A DNA stretch of 64,000 nt from Flavobacterium sp. NG2 (GCF_034119845.1 NZ_CP139420.1:1652001-1716000), one strand, 5' to 3'. Counted from the stretch's first letter, positions 35,038-43,554 are shown. The notes: generated from the letters alone by a model not told the origin. Translations and numbers: made by a program.

Positions 35038-35700
35038 TTACTTTTGTACGGTGTTTTGATTGCTTTTTTCTTTTTTAGAATATTCATTATAGCGTCTACA
35101 CCAATCCAAATACTTGGTTCTTGGTAACTTGATTTTTAACATACCACATAAGGCTTCCATTTGTTTGTAATTCCATTGTACGCATTCCCATAGTAGTTTT
35201 TGATTAGTTGGAAAGCGTACCTCGCTTTCGTAACAAGTGGCATCGGTAAAAATTTTATCCAAATCACTCATAAATGGAATCCAGTTTTTAGCTAATATTT
35301 CTTGACTCTTTCGAATATTTAAACCTTTGGAGAGTTCCATTCTGATTTGGCTCACGATTTTAAAATTAGTCAGGGGCTTGTCTATAGGAATTAGAATGTC
35401 GCAAAAAAACTGCATGAAAATATTACCGTTCAAAAGCTCAATAAGTTTTTTATCCGAGCAACCGTAGTAATTTTTTAACATCATCAGGGCAATCTTACCC
35501 TTGGGACTAAAATAACAATGAGTCCCTTTGTTAGAATCTTTCAATTTGAAGGCTTGACTAAGCTCAGAAAAAGGCATTGAAAGGTATATTTTACCCAAAT
35601 CCGTTTTTAAAAATTGGGCGTAAAAACTATCAAAATTTTCATTGATAGTAAAAATTGAAAATTTGTATTGAAATTCGCTTAAACGTACTATTTTTGCCAT
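35038..35700 (-). pseudogene. Transposase, N-terminal part (frame 1)
   Basis: A 220-aa segment from ATG 35700 with FSPKGKIALMMLKNYYGCSDKKL (DUF772-like, key GxxxxxMLK-YYG-SD) and the first catalytic Asp in IFTDATCYES followed by FPTNQKLLWE. It stops early at TAA 35038-35040. The joined product would be 453 aa, a normal length for this group. The break may be an indel, programmed slippage or a sequencing error. Confidence 0.8.
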
Positions 35701-35714
35701 CACACTTTAAAAGA

Positions 35715-35754
35715 AAACCCCGTTTTTGACTCGTTTTGAGCAATTTCGGGGTTT
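35715..35754. promoter_or_regulatory. IS-internal hairpin at the transposase 5' end
   Basis: AAACCCCG (35715-35722) pairs with CGGGGTTT (35747-35754), just upstream of the transposase start. Its position fits a terminator that shields the transposase from read-through transcription. Confidence 0.6.
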
Positions 35755-35816
35755 GTTTCTTCTAAAATAATACCTATTTTGCTGAAAAACAACTTTTTGT
35801 GTTATTATGAATGTGC

Positions 35817-35823
35817 CTCATAG
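35817..35823. repeat. Right target-site duplication of the IS
   Basis: CTCATAG, identical to 34167-34173. Confidence 0.75.
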
Positions 35824-35891
35824 TTGATTATTATGTTTTTTCTTTAATAGGTAGAAATGACTACAAGCCATTTTAGACTTTGTAATCTAAT

Positions 35892-36647
35892 TTAATTAAT
35901 TTCCTTATGCTTCATAGATAGTTTTATGTATCTATTGTATACTGAAGAAGCATGGAGGTAAGCTAGAATAAAACCTTCTTTTCCATCTAAAAAGCCTAAG
36001 CGGTAGATGTATTGCCATAAAAAACGATAGCAAGGACGTATAAAAAAATGATAAACATTTGGTTTTACCCCTTTGTTATAAAGTGTTTCAGCTTGTAAAT
36101 CACTATATAAATTTAGTTTTTGTTTGTAAGTGTCAAAATTTTTATAGCTATAATGATCAACACTTTCCTTTAATTGTCCTACACGATGACTAGTTGTAAT
36201 ACCTTCATGGACTAAATTGCCATTGTATTTCCCCATTTGTTTGTTAAATACTCGGATAGCTTTGTCTGATTGCCATCCTCCATATTTTATATGTTTGCCA
36301 AGAAAGTAAAAATTTCTCTTGACTTTGTATGCCTTATAGTTATTAGGTTGTGAGATAGCATTTACTATTTCGGTTCTTAATTTTGGTGAGATGATTTCAT
36401 CCAAGTCGAAAAATACAATCCAATCGTTTTTGGCCTGTTCAATGGCAAAATTTCGTTGGCTTGAAAAATCTTCAAATTTATTTTGAATGACTTTAACACC
36501 TAATTCTGTTGCTAGTTTTACTGTAGCATCGGTACTAAAGGAATCAATAAAGATAATTTCATCAACAAAATCTAAACTTTCCACATACCTTTTTATGTTT
36601 GTTTCTTCGTTTAGAGTTATGGCTAATGCAGTAATCTTAGGTCTCAA
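35892..36647 (-). CDS. GT2 glycosyltransferase, LPS-core KdtX/WaaE-like
   Basis: A 251-aa GT-A enzyme: ITALAITLNEETNIKRYVESL, DEIIFIDSFSTDAT, SQRNFAIEQAKNDWIVFFDLDE, then KYGGWQSDKAIRVF and VHEGI. This layout is typical of the WaaE/KdtX group that adds beta-linked sugars to the LPS inner core. The only start in register is TTG at 36647, with a TAnnTTTG box (36683-36690) about 36 bp before it. A second gene of the same group faces the other way at 37038. Confidence 0.85.
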   Translation of the reverse strand: MRPKITALAITLNEETNIKRYVESLDFVDEIIFIDSFSTDATVKLATELGVKVIQNKFEDFSSQRNFAIEQAKNDWIVFFDLDEIISPKLRTEIVNAISQPNNYKAYKVKRNFYFLGKHIKYGGWQSDKAIRVFNKQMGKYNGNLVHEGITTSHRVGQLKESVDHYSYKNFDTYKQKLNLYSDLQAETLYNKGVKPNVYHFFIRPCYRFLWQYIYRLGFLDGKEGFILAYLHASSVYNRYIKLSMKHKEIN

Positions 36648-36682
36648 ATTAGTTTGGTTTCTATTTGTTAGAATGTTGTTCG

Positions 36683-36690
36683 CAAATGTA
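36683..36690 (-). promoter_or_regulatory. -7 box of the 35892-36647 gene
   Basis: The reverse strand reads TACATTTG, an exact TAnnTTTG match. It supports the otherwise unusual TTG start at 36647. Confidence 0.5.
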
Positions 36691-36982
36691 ATATTTTTTT
36701 TTAATTAATGTATTTAGTATGTGCGTTAATGAAGAGGCTGCCACTATATTTAGGGTTTTGCCAATTTTTTTTAAAAAATCAAGGTGAGTACCATTCACTA
36801 GTGGAATTTGTATTCATTGTTTATTATTTCTAAAGTGTTGTTGATTCACTCATATTTATTAAATCCTTATGATGATTTTGTATCTGTTTTTATTTGTAAT
36901 GAGGGTTTTTAATTGAGTTTGTCTAGCGCTAATGTTTTGCTTAAAGGGCTGGAAAATACTCAAATTTAAATAATTGTTTCAT

Positions 36983-37013
36983 TTGATATTGACGAAAAAT
37001 AAAGATACTTTTG
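36983..37013 (+). promoter_or_regulatory. Promoter of the 37038 GT2 gene
   Basis: TTG (36983-36985), 20 bp, TACTTTTG (37006-37013): a full consensus match, 24 bp before the ATG. Confidence 0.75.
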
Positions 37014-37037
37014 TTTTCAATTAATTAATGAATTACA

Positions 37038-37790
37038 ATGGCGATAAGCGGACTAGTGATTACTTATAATGAAGAGAAAATGATAGGAAAGTGTATTGAT
37101 GCACTTTTTGAAGTTTGTGATGAGGTGATTATTGTAGATTCATTGAGTAAGGACAGAACGGTTGAAATTGCTCAAGAAAAAGGTGTCAAGGTAATTTCAC
37201 AATCATTTTTAGGAGATGGTCCACAGCGTATTGTAGGGCTTCCTCACTGTAAAAATGATTGGATTTTAAATCTTGATGCAGATGAGTTTTTGGATGCAGA
37301 TGCCAAAGATTTTATGAAGAAAGGAAGTTTTTATACTTCCGATTTTGATGCTTATAGTTTTAAAACAAAAAATTTTTTACAAGATAAAATAATCAATTTC
37401 GCAGGTTGGTATCCTGATAGAAAAGTTCGTTTTTTTAATAAAAACACCGCTTCACCTTCTAAAGATATTGTTCATCAAAAGGTTGTCTATACCAAGTTAC
37501 ATAAGCTTAATGTTCATTTATTGCATTATGGAAGTAATTCATTTTTTCAAATAATTGATAAAAAAAATCAATATGCACAATGGAATGCGGAACAACTTTA
37601 TGGTCAAGGAAAACGTGTTTCTACTTTTAAGCCAGTTTTAAATGGTTTGGTTTCTTTTATTAGATGTTATTTCTTTAAAAAAGGGATTCTAAACGGTATT
37701 GATGGTTTGACGATTTCGCTTACACAAGGCTATTTTTCATATATTAAATATGCCAATTTAGTGCAACTACAGAAAATAAATAAAAAATAA
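37038..37790 (+). CDS. GT2 glycosyltransferase, WaaE-like
   Basis: A 250-aa protein of the same subgroup as 35892-36647: SGLVITYNEEKMIGKCIDAL, DEVIIVDSLSKDRT, DWILNLDADEFLD (the DxD region), AGWYPDRKVRFFNK and VHQKVVY. It should add a sugar in the LPS core or a related glycan. It is transcribed alone from its own consensus promoter and converges on the GT4/GT9 pair. Confidence 0.85.
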   Translation: MAISGLVITYNEEKMIGKCIDALFEVCDEVIIVDSLSKDRTVEIAQEKGVKVISQSFLGDGPQRIVGLPHCKNDWILNLDADEFLDADAKDFMKKGSFYTSDFDAYSFKTKNFLQDKIINFAGWYPDRKVRFFNKNTASPSKDIVHQKVVYTKLHKLNVHLLHYGSNSFFQIIDKKNQYAQWNAEQLYGQGKRVSTFKPVLNGLVSFIRCYFFKKGILNGIDGLTISLTQGYFSYIKYANLVQLQKINKK

Positions 37791-37839
37791 AAAAGATTGA
37801 TTGCAGTTTAAGCAGCTTTTTGATTCATTGATTTTTCTG

Positions 37840-38955
37840 CTATCTCGCACTTACCTCTAAATAACAATCCATGTATTGCTGGGCGATAATTTCGTCATTG
37901 AACTTTTGTACAAATTCAAATCCCTTTTGAGTTATTTCTAGCCTTTTTTGTGGGTCATTGAGTAAATAGGTAATTGCCTCTTGTAATTGATTTACGTTTG
38001 TAGGGTCTATATAAATAGAATCAGGGCCACCAGCCTCTGGAAATACGCCTGAATTAGTGGTAATAACTGCTGTGTTAGAATACAAAGCCTCAATAATCGG
38101 TATTCCAAACCCTTCAAATATAGATGGGTAAATGAAAATATCGGCCAATTGATATAAAATGGCTAATTCTTTTGAGGTTAATTTTTTTAAAAAAAGTACT
38201 TTGTTTTCTAGTTGATGCTCTTTAATGTACTGATGTAGTTTTTTGGTGTAGGCTGTTTCTTTCCCCACAAGTACGAGTGTAGTATCAATGTCTTTGATAG
38301 CCTTTACGATGATTAGGGCATTTTTTCGTTCTTCAATGGTACCTACATTTAGAATAAATTTTTTCGGTAAATTAAAATTTTGACGTACTTCCTCTTTTTC
38401 TTCAAGACTGTATTTTTGTTTAAAAACTTCTTGGCAGCCTTGGTAGATCACTTTGATTTTATCCGATTTAATGTTGAAAAACTGGATAATGTCTTCTTTA
38501 GTTTGTTGACTTATGGCAATGACTAAATCTGCGTTTTGGGTAGCTTTTTTGAATTTTAGAAAATGTATTTTTCGGTCAAAGTGAGAGTATAGTTCAGGAT
38601 AGCGAACAAAAATTAAATCGTGAATGGTGACAATACTTTTGATGTTTTTGGATTTTAAACTAAAAGGTAATTCCCCTGATAATCCGTGAAAAATTTCAAT
38701 GTTGTCTCTTACTAAATCATTTGTAATGGCTTTTTGTCTCCAGTAATTTTTGAACTTTTTATAGATTGAGCTTGGGTTTTTCTCGATAACAATTCCGCCA
38801 ACAAGAGAATTGTTGTCTAGGGTTGGTTTTGGGTTGTATAAAAAATAGTTGTTTTGGGGATACTGTTTGCTCAAAATCCGAATTAAATCTCGGCAATAGT
38901 TTCCTAATCCAGTATTGTTATGAAAAAAACGTTTTGCTTCAAATCCGATGTTCAT
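37840..38955 (-). CDS. GT4-type glycosyltransferase
   Basis: A 371-aa GT-B enzyme. It begins MNIGFEAKRFFHNNTGLGNYC, with TIHDLIFVRYPELYS and AISQQTKEDI typical of mannosyltransferase-like GT4 proteins, and the donor motif SIFEGFGIPIIEALYS near residue 286. Its start codon overlaps the stop of the GT9 gene upstream (shared base 38955), so the two are translationally coupled. Confidence 0.9.
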   Translation of the reverse strand: MNIGFEAKRFFHNNTGLGNYCRDLIRILSKQYPQNNYFLYNPKPTLDNNSLVGGIVIEKNPSSIYKKFKNYWRQKAITNDLVRDNIEIFHGLSGELPFSLKSKNIKSIVTIHDLIFVRYPELYSHFDRKIHFLKFKKATQNADLVIAISQQTKEDIIQFFNIKSDKIKVIYQGCQEVFKQKYSLEEKEEVRQNFNLPKKFILNVGTIEERKNALIIVKAIKDIDTTLVLVGKETAYTKKLHQYIKEHQLENKVLFLKKLTSKELAILYQLADIFIYPSIFEGFGIPIIEALYSNTAVITTNSGVFPEAGGPDSIYIDPTNVNQLQEAITYLLNDPQKRLEITQKGFEFVQKFNDEIIAQQYMDCYLEVSAR

Positions 38956-39980
38956 TATTTAGTGCAATTATGGATTAAAAATGCCTTCAATTGATTCGTG
39001 AAAAGTGTAGGCTCAAATTTTTCATACGCCTGTTCTTCAGGTAGGAAATCATGTAAATGTACTGATATATTTGTAGTTTCGTTCTCAAACATATTCCAAT
39101 CTTGTTTAGGTACACTAGGAGCAAATATAGTAAAAGTAGGGATGTCTAATGCTTTTGCCATATTAGTGGCACCTCCTTCATTACCTATCAATGCTTCGCA
39201 AAGACTTGTTAAGGCTAGGAATTTCCTAATGTCATTTTGATAAACATCTAAGAATATATTTTTTTGAGTTTCTGGATTACTCAGGTTGTATATTTCTTCA
39301 GCAATTGGTTTTTGGTCAGGCATATAGTTGAAAAGCAGCTGTGCGTTTGTGTTTTGACAAATGTAATCGAGTACTTTTGCCATATAATGTAGTGGGTATG
39401 TTTTAAAGTCTCTACTGCCCACAGCGCTAATCATTATGATTGGTTTGTTGATGTCAATGTTATTTTGAATTAAATATTCTTTGGCATCATTTTTTTCACT
39501 TTCGCTAAGAACAATTTTGGGTTTGTAAATTTTAAAATCAATTCCCAGTGGTTTTAGTAAAAGCATCCTGTGCTCTATAGCTGTTGTAGCATTAGAAAAT
39601 GAAATTTTGTTTCTTTCTAGGCTATGAGTGTACAGGAGTTTGGAGTATAATTTATTAAAAGTAATTTTTATTTTAGCGCCTGATAACCAACCAATCAAAA
39701 CACTGTTAGGTTTGCCATAAGCATCTACGACTATATCATATTTTTCTTTTCGTATTTTGAAAAGAAAAGATAAAAATTTAAAGCTTTTTTTTCGAGTCTC
39801 TTCGTCTAGGATAATTAGTTTGTCATAAAAAGGATTTTTATCTACAACGGCAAAGCTGTTTGGGTATATGAGGTAGTGTAATTCGCTTGAAGGGTATTTT
39901 TCTTTAAGTGCTTCTAGCAAAATTGTACTAGTAAGAACATCACCAATTCTTTTCTTTTGTATGATTAAAATTTTCTTCAT
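38955..39980 (-). CDS. GT9 heptosyltransferase-like protein
   Basis: A 341-aa GT-B enzyme starting MKKILIIQKKRIGDVLTST, the hallmark of ADP-heptose:LPS heptosyltransferases (RIGDVL). The donor-site region is CEALIGNEGGATNMAKALDIPTFTIF, shown here by its G-N-E/D-G-G/S-x-x-H/N-x-A pattern. Together with the coupled GT4 enzyme and the divergent kinase-like gene it argues that this part of the cluster makes LPS core. The donor is not proven to be heptose. Confidence 0.9.
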   Translation of the reverse strand: MKKILIIQKKRIGDVLTSTILLEALKEKYPSSELHYLIYPNSFAVVDKNPFYDKLIILDEETRKKSFKFLSFLFKIRKEKYDIVVDAYGKPNSVLIGWLSGAKIKITFNKLYSKLLYTHSLERNKISFSNATTAIEHRMLLLKPLGIDFKIYKPKIVLSESEKNDAKEYLIQNNIDINKPIIMISAVGSRDFKTYPLHYMAKVLDYICQNTNAQLLFNYMPDQKPIAEEIYNLSNPETQKNIFLDVYQNDIRKFLALTSLCEALIGNEGGATNMAKALDIPTFTIFAPSVPKQDWNMFENETTNISVHLHDFLPEEQAYEKFEPTLFTNQLKAFLIHNCTK

Positions 39981-39991
39981 ATAACTATTTC

Positions 39992-40022
39992 TTGCCGCAA
40001 AGTTCTATTTTTTATACTTTTA
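39992..40022 (+). promoter_or_regulatory. Promoter of the LPS-kinase-like gene
   Basis: TTG (39992-39994), 20 bp, TACTTTTA (40015-40022; last base differs from TAnnTTTG). It lies upstream of the GTG at 40046 and would overlap any start at 39992. Confidence 0.55.
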
Positions 40023-40045
40023 AACCAAAATTAATATTCCCTATC

Positions 40046-40807
40046 GTGCAAATCACTGTTCATAAACATTATAAAGAAAAAGAAGTGCTTGTTCCTCAGT
40101 TAATTGAAGGTTTTTCTGATAGCGGTGATTTGATAATGCAAGGTACTAGAAACATCATTAAGTCCAATATTCTCGGGGAGGAAAAAGTAGTTATCAAGTT
40201 TTTTCAAAAACCAGGGCTTTTTAAATCTGTTATTTATTCTTTTTTTAGAAGTACTAAGGCCAAGCGTTCTTTTGAGTATGCGAACTATCTTTTGGAATAT
40301 AATATTCCAACGCCATTTCCTATAGCGTATGTTGAAGAAAAAAGCGGTTTAGGTTTGCTTCAGGATAGTTATTACATCTGTGAAAATATTGATTATGATT
40401 TTACTTTTCGAGAGTTGATTCATAATCCATTATTTCCAGAACGAAATATAATCTTAGAACAGTTTACTGACTTTACGTTTAAAATGCATCAGGCAAGAGT
40501 GAATTTTTTAGACCATTCGCCAGGGAATACCTTAATTGTTAAAAGAGGTGCAGGGGAATATGATTTCTATTTAATTGATTTGAACCGAATGAAATTTGAA
40601 ACCTTATCTATCGAAGCCCGAATGGATAATTTCAAGAAGATGTGGCTCTCCAAAACCATGGTTAAAGTCATTGCCAAAAAATATGCTGACTTGAGTGGAG
40701 AAAATGAAGAAAAACTACAGCAGTTATTACTCAAAAAAACAATTGCATTCAAAGCGAAGACTACAAGGAAAAAATACTTGAAAAGAAAGTTAAGAATAAT
40801 GAAATAG
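40046..40807 (+). CDS. Kdo/LPS-core kinase-like protein (WaaP/KdkA type)
   Basis: A 253-aa small protein-kinase-fold enzyme. It has EKVVIKFFQKP (Lys of the ATP site), a catalytic-loop region LDHSPGNTLI (D and N equivalents) and DFYLIDLNRMKF (metal-binding D). Such proteins phosphorylate sugars of the LPS inner core. GTG at 40046 (then QITVHKHYKEKE) is preferred over a TTG at 39992, because a promoter box lies between and the family starts with this strand; the longer form would add 18 residues. A basic tail (KRKLRIMK) fits membrane association. Confidence 0.75.
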   Translation: MQITVHKHYKEKEVLVPQLIEGFSDSGDLIMQGTRNIIKSNILGEEKVVIKFFQKPGLFKSVIYSFFRSTKAKRSFEYANYLLEYNIPTPFPIAYVEEKSGLGLLQDSYYICENIDYDFTFRELIHNPLFPERNIILEQFTDFTFKMHQARVNFLDHSPGNTLIVKRGAGEYDFYLIDLNRMKFETLSIEARMDNFKKMWLSKTMVKVIAKKYADLSGENEEKLQQLLLKKTIAFKAKTTRKKYLKRKLRIMK

Positions 40808-40810
40808 AAA

Positions 40811-40852
40811 AAATCCCAAATCCTAAAGTATTTACTTTGGAATTTGGGATTT
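40811..40852. terminator. Bidirectional terminator built of AAATCCC-type words
   Basis: AAATCCCAAATCCTAAAGTA (40811-40830) pairs with 40833-40852 with two mismatches, between the convergent LPS-kinase-like gene and dapD. The words are those of the heptanucleotide array at 19851-19923. Confidence 0.75.
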
Positions 40853-40872
40853 AAAATATTGGGATTTAAAAT

Positions 40873-41712
40873 TTACACCGCAACATCATATTCTCTTAAC
40901 GCATTGTTCAATGACGTTTTCAAATCAGTAGATGGTTTACGAGTACCAATGATTAATGCACAAGGTACTTGGTATTCACCAGCAGCAAATTTTTTAGTAT
41001 AACTTCCAGGAATAACTACTGAACGAGCAGGAACAAAACCTTTCATTTCCACTGGCTCATCACCTGTAATATCAATAATTTTAGTAGAGGCAGTCAAACA
41101 TACGTTAGCACCTAGAACCGCTTCTTTACCTACGTGAACACCTTCAACAACAATACATCTTGAACCTACAAACGCACCATCTTCAATGATAACTGGAGCA
41201 GCTTGTAATGGCTCTAAAACACCACCAATACCTACACCACCACTCAAGTGAACGTCTTTTCCAATTTGTGCACAGCTACCTACAGTAGCCCAAGTGTCTA
41301 CCATTGTTCCAGCATCAACATAAGCACCAATGTTTACATAACTAGGCATCATGATTACACCGCTTGAAATGAATGAACCATAACGAGCCGAAGCTCCAGG
41401 AACCACACGAACACCTTTTTCAGCATAGTCTTTTTTCAATTCCATTTTGTCATGGTATTCAAAAATTCCAGCTTCCCAAGTTTCCATTTTTTGAATAGGG
41501 AAATACATAACCACCGCTTTCTTTACCCATTCGTTTACTTGCCAGGAGCCTGTACTGAGCGAAGTCGAAGTATCTGCTTTTGGTTCAGCTACACGTAATT
41601 TTCCAGAGTCAAGTAATTCAATAACTTCTCTAATCGCGTTAGTTGTAGTTTCTTCTTGTAACAAAGCTCTGTTTTCCCAAGCTTGTTCTATAATTGTTTG
41701 TAAGTTGCTCAT
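40873..41712 (-). CDS. dapD: Tetrahydrodipicolinate N-succinyltransferase
   Basis: DapD acylates tetrahydrodipicolinate with succinyl-CoA in lysine/meso-DAP synthesis. The 279-aa protein has an N-terminal helical domain and a left-handed beta-helix with hexapeptide repeats (VNIGAYVDAGTMVDTWATVGS, GVGIGGVLEPLQ, IIEDGAFVGS; shown as key positions). Residues around 47-56 (DTSTSLSTGS) look like an insert: they are encoded by a GAGCGAAGTCGAAG-type repeat (41552-41573), and the protein resumes at WQVNEWVKKA. The repeat is in frame, so the gene is probably functional. Confidence 0.95.
   Translation of the reverse strand: MSNLQTIIEQAWENRALLQEETTTNAIREVIELLDSGKLRVAEPKADTSTSLSTGSWQVNEWVKKAVVMYFPIQKMETWEAGIFEYHDKMELKKDYAEKGVRVVPGASARYGSFISSGVIMMPSYVNIGAYVDAGTMVDTWATVGSCAQIGKDVHLSGGVGIGGVLEPLQAAPVIIEDGAFVGSRCIVVEGVHVGKEAVLGANVCLTASTKIIDITGDEPVEMKGFVPARSVVIPGSYTKKFAAGEYQVPCALIIGTRKPSTDLKTSLNNALREYDVAV
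41552..41573. repeat. REP-like repeat inside dapD
   Basis: GTACTGAGCGAAGTCGAAGT, close to the CACTGAGCGAAGTCGAAGTG-type repeat that is dispersed in many bacterial intergenic regions (recalled, not searched). Here it is translated as part of DapD. Confidence 0.65.
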
Positions 41713-41731
41713 GTTTTTATTTAATTTTTGG

Positions 41732-41759
41732 CAAAGATAGACTTTTTACCCAAAAGCAA
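41732..41759 (-). promoter_or_regulatory. dapD promoter
   Basis: On the reverse strand: TTG (41759-41757), 17 bp, TATCTTTG (41739-41732), 19 bp before the ATG. A full consensus match. Confidence 0.75.
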
Positions 41760-41823
41760 AAAGTGAAAGTTTTTCCAAAATGTTAGTTTTTTTTAGCTTT
41801 ATTATTTTAAAACTATAATTCTT

Positions 41824-41831
41824 TATCTTTG
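41824..41831 (+). promoter_or_regulatory. ruvX -7 box
   Basis: TATCTTTG, an exact TAnnTTTG match, 15 bp before the ATG at 41847. It overlaps an in-frame upstream TTG, which is therefore not the start. Confidence 0.65.
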
Positions 41832-41846
41832 AAAAAAAATAAAGCA

Positions 41847-42263
41847 ATGCCAAGAATACTCTCCATAGACTACGGTCAAAAACGCACTGGAATTGCAGTT
41901 ACTGACGAATTTCAAATCATCGCTTCGGGTTTGACCACCATTCCGAGTGCTACAGTTATCGATTTTTTAAAAGATTATTTTTCGAAAGAAAAAGTCGAAT
42001 TAGTACTTATTGGCGAACCCAAACAAATGAACGGAGAACCTTCTCAAAGTGCTTCGATAATCAAGGGATTTGTGACGCATTTTACCAATCATTTCCCAGA
42101 TATGAAAGTGGTCAGAATGGACGAACGCTTTACTTCTAAAATGGCTTTTCAGACTATGATCGATAGTGGTTTGAGTAAAAAACAACGTCAAAATAAAGCT
42201 TTAATTGACGAGATTTCGGCCACCATTATGCTTCAAGATTATTTGTCTCAAAAAAGATTTTAA
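41847..42263 (+). CDS. ruvX: Putative Holliday junction resolvase / pre-16S rRNA nuclease
   Basis: A 138-aa RNase H-fold nuclease of the YqgF family. MPRILSIDYGQKRTGIAV carries the first catalytic Asp, followed by LIGEPKQMNGEPSQSA and, near the end, MDERFTSKMA and LIDEISATIMLQDYL with the remaining acidic residues. YqgF proteins act in 16S rRNA 5' maturation and possibly junction resolution. It is divergent from dapD and 21 bp upstream of the lactonase gene. Confidence 0.93.
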   Translation: MPRILSIDYGQKRTGIAVTDEFQIIASGLTTIPSATVIDFLKDYFSKEKVELVLIGEPKQMNGEPSQSASIIKGFVTHFTNHFPDMKVVRMDERFTSKMAFQTMIDSGLSKKQRQNKALIDEISATIMLQDYLSQKRF

Positions 42264-42284
42264 GATTAGCAATAAGAGATCATT

Positions 42285-43331
42285 ATGAATGCTATTTTTT
42301 ATATAGGAAGTTATACTGAAATGTTAGCTCCTGATTTTGGGGGACACGGTGACGGAATCTACTCGGTGAGTTTAAATACAGACATCGGCGAAGTAAATGT
42401 TTTACATCGCTTTCAAGCTCGCAACCCTAGTTATTTAGCTATCAGTGATGATAAAAAATATTTGTATTCCGTTACTGAAGTTATCTATGAAAAAGGACCT
42501 AAAATTCAAGCCTTTGAAATTCAAGAAGATTACTCTTTGCAATTTGTAAATGAATTGCCTATAGAAGGAAGTTTGCCTTGTCATATTACTTATGCTAATA
42601 ATTGTTTGTTAGTAAGTTGTTATGGTTCAGGAAATGTATTGTCATTCCCTACAGGGGATTCAGGAGTGCTTTTAGAGAATGTTTCCAATAATTATCATTC
42701 GGGTTCGAGTGTTAATCCTTTGCGACAAGAAGGCCCTCATGCTCATCAAGCCGTTTTTTCTGCAAAAGAGAGTAAGGTATATGTTCCTGATTTAGGAATT
42801 GACACAGTCAAAGTATACAAATTCAATGATGGTATTTTGTCTGAATTAATCTCCGAAGAAATTTTTCTAACCAAGGGGTTTGGACCTCGCCATATGGTAT
42901 TTAATAAGCAAGGAAATTTAGGTTATTTGGTAAACGAATTAACAGCCGAAGTTTCGGTTTTAAAATCAGTGGATCAAAAATTTGTACAAATAAAAAGCTA
43001 TACGTCATTACCAGATGATTTTAACGCTACACCGAGTGCTTCGGCAATTAGAATGCATCCCAATGGAGAATTTCTATATGTAGGTAACAGAACATTGGAT
43101 GCCATAACCGTTTTTAAAATCGAAGGTGAAGCTTTGAAGTTGGTAGGATATAAAAAGATGTCTGGAAAAACTGTGCGAGAATTTAATATTTCACCCGATG
43201 GGAAATGGCTTGTTGCTTGTTTGCAAGATTCGGATATTGTGACTGTTTATGAAATTTATTCAAATGGAGCGTTGTTTGAAAAACAAACTATAGACACGGT
43301 TAAGTCACCTGTTTGTGTTTGTTTTGTGTAA
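42285..43331 (+). CDS. YbhE-type lactonase, beta-propeller
   Basis: A 348-aa seven-bladed beta-propeller starting MNAIFYIGSYTEM, with SYLAISDDKKYLYSV, GPHAHQAVFS, GFGPRHMVFN and MHPNGEFLYVGNR, the usual blade motifs of the 6-phosphogluconolactonase (YbhE/Pgl) and 3-carboxymuconate cyclase family. Whether the substrate is 6-phosphogluconolactone is not decided by sequence. No signal peptide. It follows ruvX with a short gap and may be cotranscribed. Confidence 0.82.
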   Translation: MNAIFYIGSYTEMLAPDFGGHGDGIYSVSLNTDIGEVNVLHRFQARNPSYLAISDDKKYLYSVTEVIYEKGPKIQAFEIQEDYSLQFVNELPIEGSLPCHITYANNCLLVSCYGSGNVLSFPTGDSGVLLENVSNNYHSGSSVNPLRQEGPHAHQAVFSAKESKVYVPDLGIDTVKVYKFNDGILSELISEEIFLTKGFGPRHMVFNKQGNLGYLVNELTAEVSVLKSVDQKFVQIKSYTSLPDDFNATPSASAIRMHPNGEFLYVGNRTLDAITVFKIEGEALKLVGYKKMSGKTVREFNISPDGKWLVACLQDSDIVTVYEIYSNGALFEKQTIDTVKSPVCVCFV

Positions 43332-43554
43332 CGGATACCTCTTTTTTTTAGTTGAATTTACTCAACTGATGTGTTTGTAATGTTTCGTTTATCCTTTTTT
43401 TAGGATTTGGAATTTTTTCCGTTTTAGAGTTTTAAAAAAAAAATGTTTGGCTCTAAATTGACTTGGCTTATTATTCTCTGTTAAAAGTGATTATCATAGT
43501 GATAAATGTAACTATTTAGTCCCCAAATAGTGTTTTAATTATGGGAATAACAAG

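Larger units (their letters stand above)
34174..35816 (-). mobile_element. Insertion sequence, IS5/IS1182-like, 1643 bp
   Basis: The ends are GCACATTCA (34174-34182) and TGAATGTGC (35808-35816), a perfect 9-bp terminal inverted repeat that continues imperfectly inwards. A direct repeat flanks both sides. Inside are a transposase split in two frames and two hairpins that can block transcription from outside (34213-34253 and 35715-35754). It is inserted between glycan genes and breaks no gene visibly. The family call rests on the DDE layout. Confidence 0.88.
36648..37037. other. Divergent promoter region between two WaaE-like genes
   Basis: 390 bp holding the promoters of both flanking genes (36683-36690 on the reverse strand; 36983-37013 on the forward strand). 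The middle part is AT-rich with nothing else recognised. Confidence 0.5.

Noticed and set aside
35064..35076. Classical A_AAA_AAG -1 ribosomal slippery site in the transposase
   Set aside because: The A6G words are present but in the wrong phase: the zero-frame codons are AAA AAA GAA and GAA AAA AGC, so tandem slippage would not re-pair. Transcriptional slippage or an indel is more likely.
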